From Ornithinibacillus massiliensis (lineage in GTDB: Bacteria; Bacillota; Bacilli; Bacillales; Amphibacillaceae): 64,000 nt of DNA. The position numbers and the translations under genes were made by a program. The stretch covers positions 229,223 through 293,222 of the forward strand of contig NZ_JAGXBY010000006.1 of NCBI RefSeq assembly GCF_018310345.1, given 5' to 3'. Positions 48,568-57,927 of this stretch are shown piece by piece (within the stretch, counting starts at the first letter, position 1; every line of letters starts with the position of its first letter). The notes under the pieces are model-generated. The model saw only the letters and a program-made list of their open reading frames with translations. It was not told the DNA's origin and did no database searches.

Positions 48568-48657
48568 GATAATGATTAAGGGGTAGAAGACAAATACTAA
48601 TCCTATGAAGTTCTAATTAGCTTGCATGACGTTATACTAGATTTAAAGGAGTATATT

Positions 48658-49473
48658 ATGGATTTAATGACAGGGAAAGTTATGGTTATAGCGATCTTTT
48701 TATTAATCATAACAATGATTGAGACGTTAGCCTATTCGACTAGAATTTCTGGAACAAGAGTAAAACTGATTGCAACGGCCATATCATTATTTAGTACATT
48801 AGTGATTGTTTCCCGTTTCTCTACAATGATTCAACAGCCTTTAACCGCAAAATTAATCGCTGAGGCCCCTGAAATAAATAGATTTGAATTTATAGAAGCG
48901 CAGTATAGGATTCTAATTGGTGTAACATCTGTAGGGGTAATAGTAGGTATCCTACTTTTCCCAACATTTATCAATATTTTCTCCAAAGCTATTGTGCAAC
49001 TATCTAACCAACGAGGGTCGATTATAGGGCTGTTCATGAATCATATTAATCTTCGAGGAATAAAGAAAGTATTATTATGCTTTAGGTTACCGAGACTCCA
49101 TTATCTAAAAGGGGTTACGTATAAGACGATTCCTAAGCGACTTTTTGTTACGAATGTCATTGTTTCCGCTGTATTTACAATTGGTGTACTGTCTTCCATA
49201 TATGCATCCATGATAGTACCGCATGATTATGCCCAAGCGGCATTAATGTCCTCAGGGATTATTAATGGCATAGCGACTATTCTCCTAACACTGTTTATTG
49301 ACCCTAAAGCTTCCGTGCTAGCAGATCGAGTTATGAAGAAGGAAAGTAGTTATATTTATTTAAAGAGCTACTCGTTAACGATGATAAGCTCCAAGTTATG
49401 TGGAACCATTCTTGCTCAATTTATATTTATCCCTGCGGCAAATTATGTTGCCTGGTTTGCTATATGGATTTAA
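48658..49473 (+). CDS. amj: Amj-like lipid II flippase (DUF2837)
   Basis: From ATG 48658 (AAAGGAG eight bases before; ATG 48622 has none) the 271-aa protein has about six membrane helices. The start VIAIFLLIITMIETLAYSTR and the following ISGTRVKLIATAISLFSTLV are the Amj/YdaH signature. In B. subtilis Amj is an alternative lipid II flippase, made when MurJ is lost, under SigM. Length matches. A gene with an HXXEE motif follows after 33 bases and may be co-transcribed. Confidence 0.88.
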   Translation: MDLMTGKVMVIAIFLLIITMIETLAYSTRISGTRVKLIATAISLFSTLVIVSRFSTMIQQPLTAKLIAEAPEINRFEFIEAQYRILIGVTSVGVIVGILLFPTFINIFSKAIVQLSNQRGSIIGLFMNHINLRGIKKVLLCFRLPRLHYLKGVTYKTIPKRLFVTNVIVSAVFTIGVLSSIYASMIVPHDYAQAALMSSGIINGIATILLTLFIDPKASVLADRVMKKESSYIYLKSYSLTMISSKLCGTILAQFIFIPAANYVAWFAIWI

Positions 49474-49506
49474 GATATGAGAATTTGTAAGACTGGAGGG
49501 GAGTAA

Positions 49507-50019
49507 ATGGATATTTACGTGTGGAGTCTATTATTTTTAATCATATTTATGCTTCATAATTTGGAGGAGATTATAACCATTGAAAGATGGTTTCACAAAA
49601 CGTATCCACAGGTTAGGGATAGGATTCCTTCCTTTGTACAAAAGGAACTGAAGAATTATCAGGATACTACATCCGCTCAGTTTGCGGTCGTTGTTTTTGT
49701 GTTTTCTATTTTTACCTCTGCCCTAGTGATGATAAGTGCATTGACTCAGTATGATTACTTATTTTTGGGGGTTAACCTGCTTTTTGCTTTAAACATTTTT
49801 ACCCACCCTCTACAAGCCTTGTATTTAAAGAGCTACACGCCAGGAGTTATCACATCAGTATTATTGATTATCCCGTATTATAGTTTATTTTTCTATCATT
49901 TTTACAATACCGATCTGTTTGCTTTGAATTCGATTATCGGTGCACTAGTAGTGATAATAGTACTCATACCAATATTCCTTCTTAGTCATCGTATTGGAGA
50001 GAAGTGGAGTAAATCATAA
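49507..50019 (+). CDS. HXXEE-domain membrane protein
   Basis: 170 residues with about five membrane helices. The first helix holds MLHNLEEI, the H-x-x-E-E motif of this family, followed by a conserved-looking ERWFHKTYPQVRDRIPSFVQ loop and FTHPLQALYLKSYTPGVITS. Family function is unknown, though the His/Glu pattern suggests a membrane metal site. GGAGGGGAGTAA precedes ATG 49507. It sits 33 bases after amj. Confidence 0.85.
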   Translation: MDIYVWSLLFLIIFMLHNLEEIITIERWFHKTYPQVRDRIPSFVQKELKNYQDTTSAQFAVVVFVFSIFTSALVMISALTQYDYLFLGVNLLFALNIFTHPLQALYLKSYTPGVITSVLLIIPYYSLFFYHFYNTDLFALNSIIGALVVIIVLIPIFLLSHRIGEKWSKS

Positions 50020-50170
50020 ACATGTATACTAGGATAGAAATAAATAGGACTAAAAGATTTTAAATTAAGGAGTCCAATATAACATAATATTGTATTGAAT
50101 TTGGAATATTATGTTATTATTTGGTTGGAAGATAATACGTGTAATAAAACAATCGGAGGGGAGAGGTATT

Positions 50171-50566
50171 ATGTATTTAGCGGTAGTAAAGCGTGTTAGA
50201 ACGAATAATTTTAATGATGATGCCATGATGGAAAAAATTTCAACTATGTGGAAAGAGGCATCCACGGTTTTAGAAAATAAGGATGACATTATATATGGTC
50301 TTTACTCTGATTACGAGAGTGACTATAAGGGGGATTATACTTTAACTGTTGCAATAGAAAGTAGCGAAGGTGATACCACGATTAAAATTCCAGAAGCTAA
50401 TTATGAACGATTTGCAGTAGATACATCAGATGAGAATGGCATAGTGAAGGCATGGCAGGAGATATGGGAGCGTGAAGAGAAAGGCGAATTAAAGAGAGCC
50501 TATTCTTTTGATTTTGAAAAATATTATCCAAATGGTCAGATCGAAATCTATATAGCAGTTCAATAA
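50171..50566 (+). CDS. GyrI-like effector-binding domain protein
   Basis: From ATG 50171 (GGAGGGGAGAGG) it has 131 residues, a single small-molecule-binding GyrI-like/Cass2 fold: a beta-rich core with YGLYSDYESDYKGDYTLTVA and the conserved Glu late in the chain (YYPNGQIEIYIAV). Such free-standing domains bind cationic or amphipathic compounds. No DNA-binding domain is attached. ATG 50111 upstream lacks a site. Confidence 0.82.
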   Translation: MYLAVVKRVRTNNFNDDAMMEKISTMWKEASTVLENKDDIIYGLYSDYESDYKGDYTLTVAIESSEGDTTIKIPEANYERFAVDTSDENGIVKAWQEIWEREEKGELKRAYSFDFEKYYPNGQIEIYIAVQ

Positions 50567-50610
50567 GTAATGAAGCTATATGAACAAACGTGATATAAAA
50601 TATGTAAAAA

Positions 50611-50642
50611 ACGAGTATTCAAGATACGACTTGAATACTCGT
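50611..50642. terminator. Bidirectional hairpin between convergent genes
   Basis: ACGAGTATTCAAG (50611-50623) and CTTGAATACTCGT (50630-50642) pair perfectly around ATACGA. Confidence 0.75.
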
Positions 50643-50648
50643 GCGATT

Positions 50649-51818
50649 TTAATACGGACTAATCATGCTCCGTTCTCCTTTAAAAAGACGTTGCCCTGAA
50701 TTTGTTGCTTGTTGTGTGTTCACTTGTTTTGACCAACTGGAAATATTCAATAGGATTCCAACTGAAATCATACTAATTAACAGTGATGATCCACCATAAC
50801 TGATAAATGGTAACGTAATCCCTGTTATCGGTAATAGTCCTAGAATTGCTCCTAGGTTGATAAACATTTGCATAATAATTTGTAGTGTAATCCCAATGGC
50901 AAGGAGTCTTCCAAAGGAATTAGGGGCACGTTTGCTTATTAGAAGCCCTTTTATGAAAAAGAAAAGATAAAAGCTAATGACTAGTAGCACACCGATAAAA
51001 CCTAACTCCTCGGTAATAATGGACATAATGAAATCAGTATGTGCCTCTGGTAAGTAGCCCAGCTTTTGAATACTTTGTCCGAGACCTAATCCTGTTAGCC
51101 CCCCAGAATGGATAGAGATATAAGAGTTAATTAATTGATAACCTGCTCCTTGAATATCCGCAAACGGGTCTAAAAATGATGTGATCCGTTGTAGACGGTA
51201 AGGAGACATAATCGCAAATGCAGCGAAACTAACGACAGCACCACCAATTAATAACAGCAGATGGTGGAGACGAATCTCTGTAAAAAATAAAATTAAGCAG
51301 CAAGAAAATAAAATTAACGTAGCTGAGCCAAGATCAGGTTGAGCAAGTAATAAACCAAATACAATAGCTATCATAATCAGAGGTGGCAAGACACTGTTTT
51401 TGAAATTATCGAACTGATCTTCTTTGCGACTATAGAAATAGGCAAAATAGATCAGCATCGATAATTTAGTAAATTCAACTGGTTGCAGTAATATCCCACC
51501 AAGTGATATCCATCTTTGCGAGAAGTTGCGCTCCACACCTATATGTGGTACTAAGACTAGTATTAATAATAGTATCGTAGCGAGAGTAAAAATAGCACTT
51601 AGCTTACCATAGGCTTTATAAGGGATTACAATCGCTACTAACATGAGAATAAAGCCAATTCCTGCCCAAAAGAGCTGTCGATAGAGATAGTATTCGGGGT
51701 TTTCAAACCGTAATGTAGCGTAGGGAAAGCTCGCACTATACACCATGACAACCCCAAATATAACAAAGAGAATCACTGCTATAAATAATGATAAATCGAT
51801 ACGTTTAATAAACTGCAA
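50649..51818 (-). CDS. SEDS peptidoglycan glycosyltransferase, FtsW-like
   Basis: 389 residues, ten or so membrane helices. SEDS hallmarks: MVYSASFPYAT near the start, SQRWISLGGILLQPVEFTKL, AQPDLGSATLI, GQSIQKLGYLPEAHTDFI and PFISYGGSSLL. SEDS proteins polymerise lipid II into glycan strands with a partner class B PBP. It follows a second SEDS gene after 27 bases on the same strand. Compared with that RodA-like paralogue this one is closer to the FtsW/SpoVE pattern, but which it serves cannot be settled here. Confidence 0.88.
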   Translation of the reverse strand: MQFIKRIDLSLFIAVILFVIFGVVMVYSASFPYATLRFENPEYYLYRQLFWAGIGFILMLVAIVIPYKAYGKLSAIFTLATILLLILVLVPHIGVERNFSQRWISLGGILLQPVEFTKLSMLIYFAYFYSRKEDQFDNFKNSVLPPLIMIAIVFGLLLAQPDLGSATLILFSCCLILFFTEIRLHHLLLLIGGAVVSFAAFAIMSPYRLQRITSFLDPFADIQGAGYQLINSYISIHSGGLTGLGLGQSIQKLGYLPEAHTDFIMSIITEELGFIGVLLVISFYLFFFIKGLLISKRAPNSFGRLLAIGITLQIIMQMFINLGAILGLLPITGITLPFISYGGSSLLISMISVGILLNISSWSKQVNTQQATNSGQRLFKGERSMISPY

Positions 51819-51845
51819 AGCTAACTCCTTTCTACATCATTCATA

Positions 51846-53009
51846 TTATGTTGATGAAAACATATATTCCTTAGTTTCTCTATTAATACTTTGCACTAAA
51901 CCAAGTGCAATCATATTCGTTATTAATGCACTACCTCCATAACTTATAAACGGTAATGCAATACCGGTTACTGGCATTAAACTGATGGTCATACCAATAT
52001 TTTGAAAGACTTGAAAAGCTATTAATATAATGACACCTACACAAATATAAGAACCGAATACATTATTTGCTTTTAGTGCTATCGATAGTATTCGATAGAT
52101 TAGTAGGAAGTATAACAGAATAACAATACTACTACCGACAAAACCGAATTCCTCACCAATAACAGCGAAGACAAAATCGGTATGTGCTTCAGGAACTCGA
52201 CCGGTTTGTATTTGGTATCCTTGATTAAATCCGGCACCTGTAAATTGTCCTGAGCCAATTCCGACTAGGGCATTTTTCACTTGATAACTATAGTTCAATG
52301 TATATTCATTAGGGTTAAGCCAACTATTGATACGCCCCATTTGATGAGATTCCAGGTAGGGTGCAACTAATTCTTGATGGTAATTAAATAAATAGAATAG
52401 AAGTGAACTACCGGATACCATCATAAATAGGATAAGTAGAATCATTTTATAATTAGTATTTGAGATAAATAATATTCCTAAAGCAGTTACTGCGATTAAT
52501 AAAGCAGAACCAAGGTCTGGTTGCTTTAAGATGAGATAAAACGGAATAAGCGTAATGACCATCGTTTTTAATACGACTGGAATACTTTTCTTAAATGATA
52601 ATTTTTCAGTTCCATATTTTTTCAATACAGCTGCCAAGTAGAGGACTATAAATATCTTCATCACTTCAGACGGTTGAAAATCCATAAATTTTAAATCAAT
52701 CCATCTTTGAGAACCCTTTGTAGTCACACCAAAGAACTTCACATAAAGAAGCAACATAACTCCAAATATATAGAGATATATAGCCCATTTTTCAAGTAAT
52801 TCATAATCGAACCTAGCAACAGCAATCATAATACCGAAGCTAACGATATACCACATCAACTGTCTACGAGCAAAATAATACGGATCACTATTAGTGTATT
52901 GTCCCGATCCACTATAAATCGCGATGACACTAATAATAACTAAAGCAACAAGGAGGGTTAGAATCATATAATCTACTGATGACTTTTTGTTATTGACTGA
53001 ACGCATCAT
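51846..53009 (-). CDS. SEDS peptidoglycan glycosyltransferase, RodA-like
   Basis: 387 residues with the same core as the neighbour: GSQRWIDLKFMDFQPSEVMK, KQPDLGSALLI, YQIQTGRVPEAHTDFVFAVI and PFISYGGSALI. The FMDFQPSE and GRVPEAHTDFVFAV segments fit RodA. Its ATGATG start overlaps the stop of the Xre/DUF1232 gene by four bases, so their translation is coupled. A RodA-FtsW-like pair in one operon outside the main division and mre loci suggests a special wall-synthesis task, for example stress or spore cortex; inference. Confidence 0.88.
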   Translation of the reverse strand: MMRSVNNKKSSVDYMILTLLVALVIISVIAIYSGSGQYTNSDPYYFARRQLMWYIVSFGIMIAVARFDYELLEKWAIYLYIFGVMLLLYVKFFGVTTKGSQRWIDLKFMDFQPSEVMKIFIVLYLAAVLKKYGTEKLSFKKSIPVVLKTMVITLIPFYLILKQPDLGSALLIAVTALGILFISNTNYKMILLILFMMVSGSSLLFYLFNYHQELVAPYLESHQMGRINSWLNPNEYTLNYSYQVKNALVGIGSGQFTGAGFNQGYQIQTGRVPEAHTDFVFAVIGEEFGFVGSSIVILLYFLLIYRILSIALKANNVFGSYICVGVIILIAFQVFQNIGMTISLMPVTGIALPFISYGGSALITNMIALGLVQSINRETKEYMFSST

Positions 53010-53614
53010 TGTTTTATTGACACCTGTTGCATGACATACTGTGCTACAAACGCGTCATCTAAATATCCGACTGGAAATAAATAGTCAGGAATCATGTCAA
53101 CGGACGCTACAAAATATAGTAATGCACTTCCTATTAGAATTAGATCCTTCCTTGTTGCTTTTTGTTCTTTAAAGATTTGTTCCATCTCTTTAAGCTGCTT
53201 TATAAAAGGACCTTGACTATTTAGCTCGCCTAGTTTCGTTTTAAATTGCTGTAATATCGTCGTTCTTCCGGATTCCTTCATACTTTCTTCTTGGAAAATA
53301 GCTAATTTTTGTTTTAAAGCATCAAAGGTAAAGTTTTCTATCGGTAATTGCATTTCATTTACAATCGAGTGGATATGATAAAAGGAGCCTGGAATCTCCT
53401 CTTCGTCACTGTTATTTTCACGAATTAGTTCTGATAATGGAATGTCTAGACACCGGGAAAATGCTTGAAGATGTTCTAGTGTTGCTTTTCTTTTTCCACT
53501 TAGGATTCTTGATATGGTTGATGTATGAATAGCTGTCTCTTTTGATAGTTGTCGTAAACTTATATTTTGTTGTTCAATTTTTAATTTAAGTAAAGAAGTA
53601 TTCACTTCTGTCAT
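53006..53614 (-). CDS. Xre regulator fused to a DUF1232 (YkvA-like) domain
   Basis: 202 residues. The N-terminal helix-turn-helix (about 10-62) has NISLRQLSKETAIHTSTISR and ILSGKRKATLEHLQAFSRCL; a helical linker follows; the C-terminal 40 residues (LLYFVASVDMIPDYLFPVGY, then LDDAFVAQYV) form a DUF1232 domain, a membrane-associating motif. This is a DNA-binding protein that may report on the membrane. First gene of an operon with two SEDS glycosyltransferases. A perfect palindrome overlapping the promoter (53674-53690) is a likely self-operator. Confidence 0.85.
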   Translation of the reverse strand: MTEVNTSLLKLKIEQQNISLRQLSKETAIHTSTISRILSGKRKATLEHLQAFSRCLDIPLSELIRENNSDEEEIPGSFYHIHSIVNEMQLPIENFTFDALKQKLAIFQEESMKESGRTTILQQFKTKLGELNSQGPFIKQLKEMEQIFKEQKATRKDLILIGSALLYFVASVDMIPDYLFPVGYLDDAFVAQYVMQQVSIKQ

Positions 53615-53650
53615 TCGTCCTCACCTCAATTGGAGTGACATTGCTATATA

Positions 53651-53690
53651 CGATATATTAAATTTAAAAGAGTGTTGACAATTTGTCAAC
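53651..53690 (-). promoter_or_regulatory. Promoter and palindromic operator of the Xre/DUF1232-SEDS operon
   Basis: GTTGACA (53674-53680), ATT and TGTCAAC (53684-53690) form a perfect 17-bp palindrome. On the minus strand it supplies TTGACA as a -35, with TAAATT 17 bp downstream. Confidence 0.65.
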
Positions 53691-53956
53691 GAACATGAAT
53701 TCGAAATAGTATCTGTGCTTCTTAAGATAAATCTATAATTATTTAAAAAAAAGTATTTATAAGAAGGAAAAAAGTTAGATATAAAGAATATTATTAAGTA
53801 AATAAATTGATTCAATAGGGAGAATGTATCTTTTGATTTGTTAGAATAATTTGATTTAATTAAGATGAAGGCATATGAAATGATATCTTAACAAGGTAAA
53901 TCGGTAAATGATAGAATAATTGGAAAACCTAAAAAACCGAATGGTGGGAAGATGAG
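53691..53956. other. AT-rich gene-free region
   Basis: About 265 bases between the divergent Xre/DUF1232 and VOC genes. Apart from the operator at its left end I see nothing. Confidence 0.4.
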
Positions 53957-54391
53957 ATGGAGGAAAGATCAAAACCTATTTTAGGGAAAACTATTCAAGT
54001 GCGATTAGTCTCTGATTTGAAAAGATCACTGAGATATTATCGTGATGTTCTTGGGTGTAAGGTGGATAACTGGGGGCATGCAGAAAGAGATGAATTTATT
54101 GTCATTCTCCAACAATCTAATTCTGAAAAGGATGTTCGACCAAACGCGATATCCAAAAAACGTTCTGATTATCCTACAGAGTGGGAAGGGCCAGATTTCG
54201 GATGGGATACATATATTCATATAAGCTGGGACGATTTGGACTCTTTTATTGAAGAAGTACGTGGTAAGGGTGGAACTATATCAGTGGAACCGTTTATTGG
54301 TAAGCATGGTAAGTGGGAATTTAAAAATGCATATATCGAAGACCCTGATGGATACAACATCGTATTAGGTTCAATGCGTGAAATAGTATAG
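53957..54391 (+). CDS. VOC (glyoxalase/bleomycin resistance) family protein
   Basis: 144 residues with the paired beta-alpha-beta-beta-beta pattern: IQVRLVSDLKRSLRYYRDVL, GCKVDNWGHAERDEFIVIL, then HISWDDLDSFIEEVRGKGG and YIEDPDGYNIVLGS. Likely metal residues are His in the first and third positions and Glu or Asp near the end. Dioxygenase, glyoxalase and drug-binding members cannot be told apart. GGGAAGATG precedes ATG 53957. Confidence 0.82.
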   Translation: MEERSKPILGKTIQVRLVSDLKRSLRYYRDVLGCKVDNWGHAERDEFIVILQQSNSEKDVRPNAISKKRSDYPTEWEGPDFGWDTYIHISWDDLDSFIEEVRGKGGTISVEPFIGKHGKWEFKNAYIEDPDGYNIVLGSMREIV

Positions 54392-54516
54392 AAGTATACG
54401 GATAGAAATAAAAGAAGTTAAATATTAAGCATATCTTGAAAAACATAATAATAGGTCTATTTAAAAATGATGAATATAATTTCCTAAAGAATAGCTAAAG
54501 GAGGAGAATAGTTGCG

Positions 54517-54888
54517 GTGTTAGAGCAAATTCTTTTTAATGAAATCCCTGTCAAGGATATTCAAAGGTCCATAGCTTGGTATACGGAAGTAATAGGTTTA
54601 GAGCTAATATGGAATTCAGAAGAGGAGAAGCTTGCACAGTTAAATCTACCATCAGGCCAAATGGTTTTTTTGAATGAAACGATAGAGGATACGAAGGCCA
54701 ATTTTTTGAAAAATGGTGAGGTACATAATGTTATAGGTTTTCAAACTTCGAATATCGATCATCTTTATAATCATTTAATGAATAATGAAGTACAAGTTGA
54801 AGATATAGTGGATGATGGTTTAGGTAATAAATTTTTACACATTTATGACTTAGACGGAAATAAGTTTTGTGTACAGTATGATAATTAA
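54517..54888 (+). CDS. VOC family protein
   Basis: 123 residues: LFNEIPVKDIQRSIAWYTEV, IGLELIWNSEEEKLAQLNLP, then VIGFQTSNIDHLYNHLMNNE and FLHIYDLDGNKFCVQYDN, a standard VOC chain. The start is GTG 54517, about 12 bases after AAAGGAGG, rather long; no better in-frame start exists. Separate from the VOC gene upstream by 125 bases and only distantly similar to it. Confidence 0.82.
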   Translation: MLEQILFNEIPVKDIQRSIAWYTEVIGLELIWNSEEEKLAQLNLPSGQMVFLNETIEDTKANFLKNGEVHNVIGFQTSNIDHLYNHLMNNEVQVEDIVDDGLGNKFLHIYDLDGNKFCVQYDN

Positions 54889-54918
54889 AGAAAATCTATA
54901 ACTTGACTAATCGTAGGA

Positions 54919-55273
54919 AAGAGGCTGGGACAAAACGAAAACAAAGTTAATAAAAAAAGACAATCACTACATTAGCCTCGGAAATATATGGAGACTCCTG
55001 TGGGAGGAAAGGCATCGGTGAGACCCCAGGGGAGTGTTAGCTCTGAGTAGGCTCACCAGCCGACCGACGGTAAAGCAGACACTGCGAGGTTCTTTCGAGC
55101 AGATGTCGCACTTATACTGTGATAAAGTGTAAAGCAGACACTGCGAGGTTCTTTCGAGCAGATGTCGCCCCTGTACTGGAAGCAACCGGAAGTATATTTC
55201 CGGGGCGGGTTTGATGCGCTAACTTTAATGTTCGGTTTATCCTATGTTAGAAATAGTTTTGTCCCAGCCTCTT
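54919..55273. repeat. 355-bp fold-back interspersed repeat
   Basis: AAGAGGCTGGGACAAAAC (54919-54936) and its exact complement (55256-55273) bound the element. Inside, CCTCGGAAATATA (near 54977) pairs with TATATTTCCGGGG (near 55193), and the centre carries GGAGACTCCTGTGGGAGG and GTGAGACCCC-type sequence familiar from dispersed Bacillaceae repeats. A 40-bp unit is directly repeated at 55070-55109 and 55129-55168. No protein is encoded. It looks like a non-autonomous, highly structured repeat. Confidence 0.85.
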
Positions 55274-55329
55274 AGGGTCGTACGTTTTTAGTTGAGAAAT
55301 AAGGATTTTCTATGCCATCGTTCCTTCAA

Positions 55330-56409
55330 TCAAGCCTTCTTTATGTAATGGACAAGAAGGATAATAATTGGAAATAGTAATCCAATGGTTACAGATAAAA
55401 CGCTGTAAGAACCATTGATAAATGTATGAGCTTCAAGTGTATTCCGTACTAATAGCATAGAGCCCAAAAATAATAGAAAAGCTAATGGAACGGAAAGGGC
55501 TTTATAATGTTTCATTTTAAATAAATGACTGACTCCATTTGCTAAGACATAAAAAGACACACAAAGCTTAATAAAAATGGTAAAGAACCAAATAAATGCA
55601 ACTAGGATTTCTACTCGTTCAAAAAAATGGAAAATGCTAATCCTTTGTCCTAAGGCATAAATTGGATAGGTATAATGTATGGTTCCTTCCACCCCTAATA
55701 CGGTGATACATGCAAATGTAATGATAAGAAGAATCAATCCACTTGTAATCCCACCCGCTAATAATGCTTTTCGTGCACTTTTTTGTTGGTTGACAAAACT
55801 TGATATACCAATTAAGATGACTAATTCTAAAAAAGTGATAGACAAAATGGGAATGATACCTACTATGGTAGCCGTTCTGTTAAGCTGAAAGATGGGTTGG
55901 ATATTAGTTATATCTGCATCTTTCATAACGAGTAAGGTCAACAAGATAGCACTAATCATCGTAAAAGGAAAAAAAAGCTCTGCGGTTCTTCCAATAACTT
56001 CAATGCCATATTTAATAGCAATTAATGTCGTAATGATGATCATAAATGATATTGCTTCAAATGGTGTACCCATTAGGATTTGTAAGGACACAAAGTCACT
56101 GATAGACCATAGATTTGCCGAGGAATTAACAAAAACAAAACCAGTAAATAACAGAATCATAATAGTTCCGAACCATTTCCCTAATAGTGATTCAATGGTA
56201 GGAAAGAATGGTTTCCCATCCAATACTTTAATGACTTGATTATAGAGTAGAATAATTATGGAACCTAATATTGTGGAAAGCAACAATGTAATCCAACCAT
56301 TCTCTTTCCCATAAGTGGTTGCAATACTAGGAATGAAAATAATGGATGCCCCGAGTGTATTCATAATGACCAGTACAGCATATTGTTTGCCATCTAGCTT
56401 CTCTGTCAA
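55330..56409 (-). CDS. Spore germination permease, GerAB/GerKB family
   Basis: 359 residues, ten membrane helices, of the APC-superfamily spore permease type: DGKQYAVLVIMNTLGASIIF and WSISDFVSLQILMGTPFEAI. The B subunit binds the germinant in the inner spore membrane. It is the last gene of the operon A-C-D-B, 23 bases after the small D gene. No germinant specificity can be read from the sequence. Confidence 0.9.
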   Translation of the reverse strand: MTEKLDGKQYAVLVIMNTLGASIIFIPSIATTYGKENGWITLLLSTILGSIIILLYNQVIKVLDGKPFFPTIESLLGKWFGTIMILLFTGFVFVNSSANLWSISDFVSLQILMGTPFEAISFMIIITTLIAIKYGIEVIGRTAELFFPFTMISAILLTLLVMKDADITNIQPIFQLNRTATIVGIIPILSITFLELVILIGISSFVNQQKSARKALLAGGITSGLILLIITFACITVLGVEGTIHYTYPIYALGQRISIFHFFERVEILVAFIWFFTIFIKLCVSFYVLANGVSHLFKMKHYKALSVPLAFLLFLGSMLLVRNTLEAHTFINGSYSVLSVTIGLLFPIIILLVHYIKKA

Positions 56410-56432
56410 CGTCTATTCCTCCCAGTAGAAAG

Positions 56433-56684
56433 TTAGGGTTGCTGAAATTTTGCTAACCAATTCTTTAGAGGTTCCGTGATCGGCTTCGTTATGAAATCAG
56501 CCACTTCCACAACATAAGGAAGCTTTATACCTAGAAAGTGTAAAGAAAGTAAGATAATCGAAAGACTCATTAAGAAAACGAATACTAGTATTTCTTTTTT
56601 CTTCTTTGTCTTCTTTATAAGTCCTTTTATCTCAATGTAGAATAAAAAAGCACCTATAACTGCAAATAAAGAAGCTTTTATCAT
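56433..56684 (-). CDS. Small two-helix D subunit of the germinant receptor
   Basis: 83 residues with two membrane helices (about 4-20 and 33-52) joined by KKTKKKKE, and a C-terminal tail ending LAKFQQP. Small proteins of this kind, called D subunits (GerKD, GerUD), accompany several Bacillus ger operons and modulate receptor response. It starts two bases after the GerC-type gene ends and lies before the permease gene, which supports this role. Confidence 0.75.
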   Translation of the reverse strand: MIKASLFAVIGAFLFYIEIKGLIKKTKKKKEILVFVFLMSLSIILLSLHFLGIKLPYVVEVADFITKPITEPLKNWLAKFQQP

Positions 56685-56686
56685 GT

Positions 56687-57898
56687 TTAGTCCACTTTCT
56701 CTGTGTTTCTTTTAATTGTGTCATAGATAGATTTGGTAACCATACCAGATTTCTTTATATCAACTTGCACTTGTACATTCACTTCCAATTCTTGGAATTG
56801 ATTACTCCAATCATCCTTTATCTTTTCCCACTCTTTAGGATTAGATCGTTTTATTGCATTACCAAAACCATAAATATCACTTTGAAATTCTTGGGCTTTG
56901 GTAACACTCTCTTTAATAATTTCAGCCGTCTTTTGTTCAAGCTTTTTCTGGACTACTTCAATGGACCGTTGATCGGCTAAATCGATAGAACACTCTACAT
57001 CCCCAATATTTCCTTTAATTTCGATAGTAATATCAATCGATGGTTTACCATTAACGAACGATGCCTTCATGTCGGTATTGGCATCCGTTACCTCTACAGA
57101 TATCGTACCACCGTTGTCACACGGGACCCAGCCAACCGTATTACTAACATTGTTCGTTATATAGTTGAATCCCTTGCTTTCGTTTTCATTTAACCAACCT
57201 TGTAGCTTCTCGCCTCGAAATACACCAATACCATCTAGGTATATCATGGTAGGATTGCCAGATTGTTGTCTAGTTTTCATAGAGGTACCACTTTCAACAT
57301 CACCTATAATATATAAACCGGTTAATATTGCTTCCTTCCCTTCAGTAGAAATGGATTGTATTAATTCGTCTAAATGAACTGATTTTGTAGGTGCCCAAAA
57401 GTTTTCAGAAGACTCGATGTTCGATTTTACCTTGATGGCTGGAATCTCTTCTAGGGGAGTTAAAATACTAATTAACTCTGCACCTTCCAATCCTTGTGCA
57501 ATAGCAATAGTAAAATCTGTTCTGATTTCATGATCTCGCACTAGAACATCTAATGTTTTTCCTATGCCGTCATAAGCCATTTCTTCACCATATACAAGTA
57601 GTTGTAGATGACTTAAGTTAACTTTTCGCGGTAGCACTTGTGTTAAACCTCTAAACCCCTCCATAATTGTAGTACCAACAGTAGAGTAGGTCGTAATGGT
57701 AGAACTTTGAGTCATCTGGTCGCCAGCTATTTCCTTAGGGTTTAATACTTGTAATGTTATCTTATATCCCTGTTCATCTTTATCAATTGCCATTGCTGTT
57801 GCAAGTGTAATATCTGTTAATTCCTGTGCACTCCAGCAACCAGAAAGTAAGACTAGGATAAAAGAGAAAGTTAACCACTGTTTGATGTTCTTCATCAT
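56687..57898 (-). CDS. Spore germination lipoprotein, GerAC family
   Basis: From ATG 57898 (GAGGG upstream) it has about 403 residues. A signal peptide ends in the lipobox LLSGC with Cys21, so the protein is lipid-anchored to the outer face of the inner spore membrane. GerAC features follow: ELTDITLATAMAIDKDEQGY, PRKVNLSHLQLLVYGEEMA and the C-terminal GNAIKRSNPKEWEKIKDDW. Second gene of the receptor operon, 29 bases after the A gene. Confidence 0.92.
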   Translation of the reverse strand: MMKNIKQWLTFSFILVLLSGCWSAQELTDITLATAMAIDKDEQGYKITLQVLNPKEIAGDQMTQSSTITTYSTVGTTIMEGFRGLTQVLPRKVNLSHLQLLVYGEEMAYDGIGKTLDVLVRDHEIRTDFTIAIAQGLEGAELISILTPLEEIPAIKVKSNIESSENFWAPTKSVHLDELIQSISTEGKEAILTGLYIIGDVESGTSMKTRQQSGNPTMIYLDGIGVFRGEKLQGWLNENESKGFNYITNNVSNTVGWVPCDNGGTISVEVTDANTDMKASFVNGKPSIDITIEIKGNIGDVECSIDLADQRSIEVVQKKLEQKTAEIIKESVTKAQEFQSDIYGFGNAIKRSNPKEWEKIKDDWSNQFQELEVNVQVQVDIKKSGMVTKSIYDTIKRNTEKVD

Positions 57899-57927
57899 GT
57901 TCCCTCTCTTCAAAAAATTTATGTAAA

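Noticed and set aside
53874..54220. Antisense and shifted frames over the first VOC gene
   Set aside because: They are shorter than the VOC frame, carry no motif and lack ribosome sites.
55070..55168. CRISPR-like repeat pair of 40 bp
   Set aside because: Two copies only, lying within a fold-back element.
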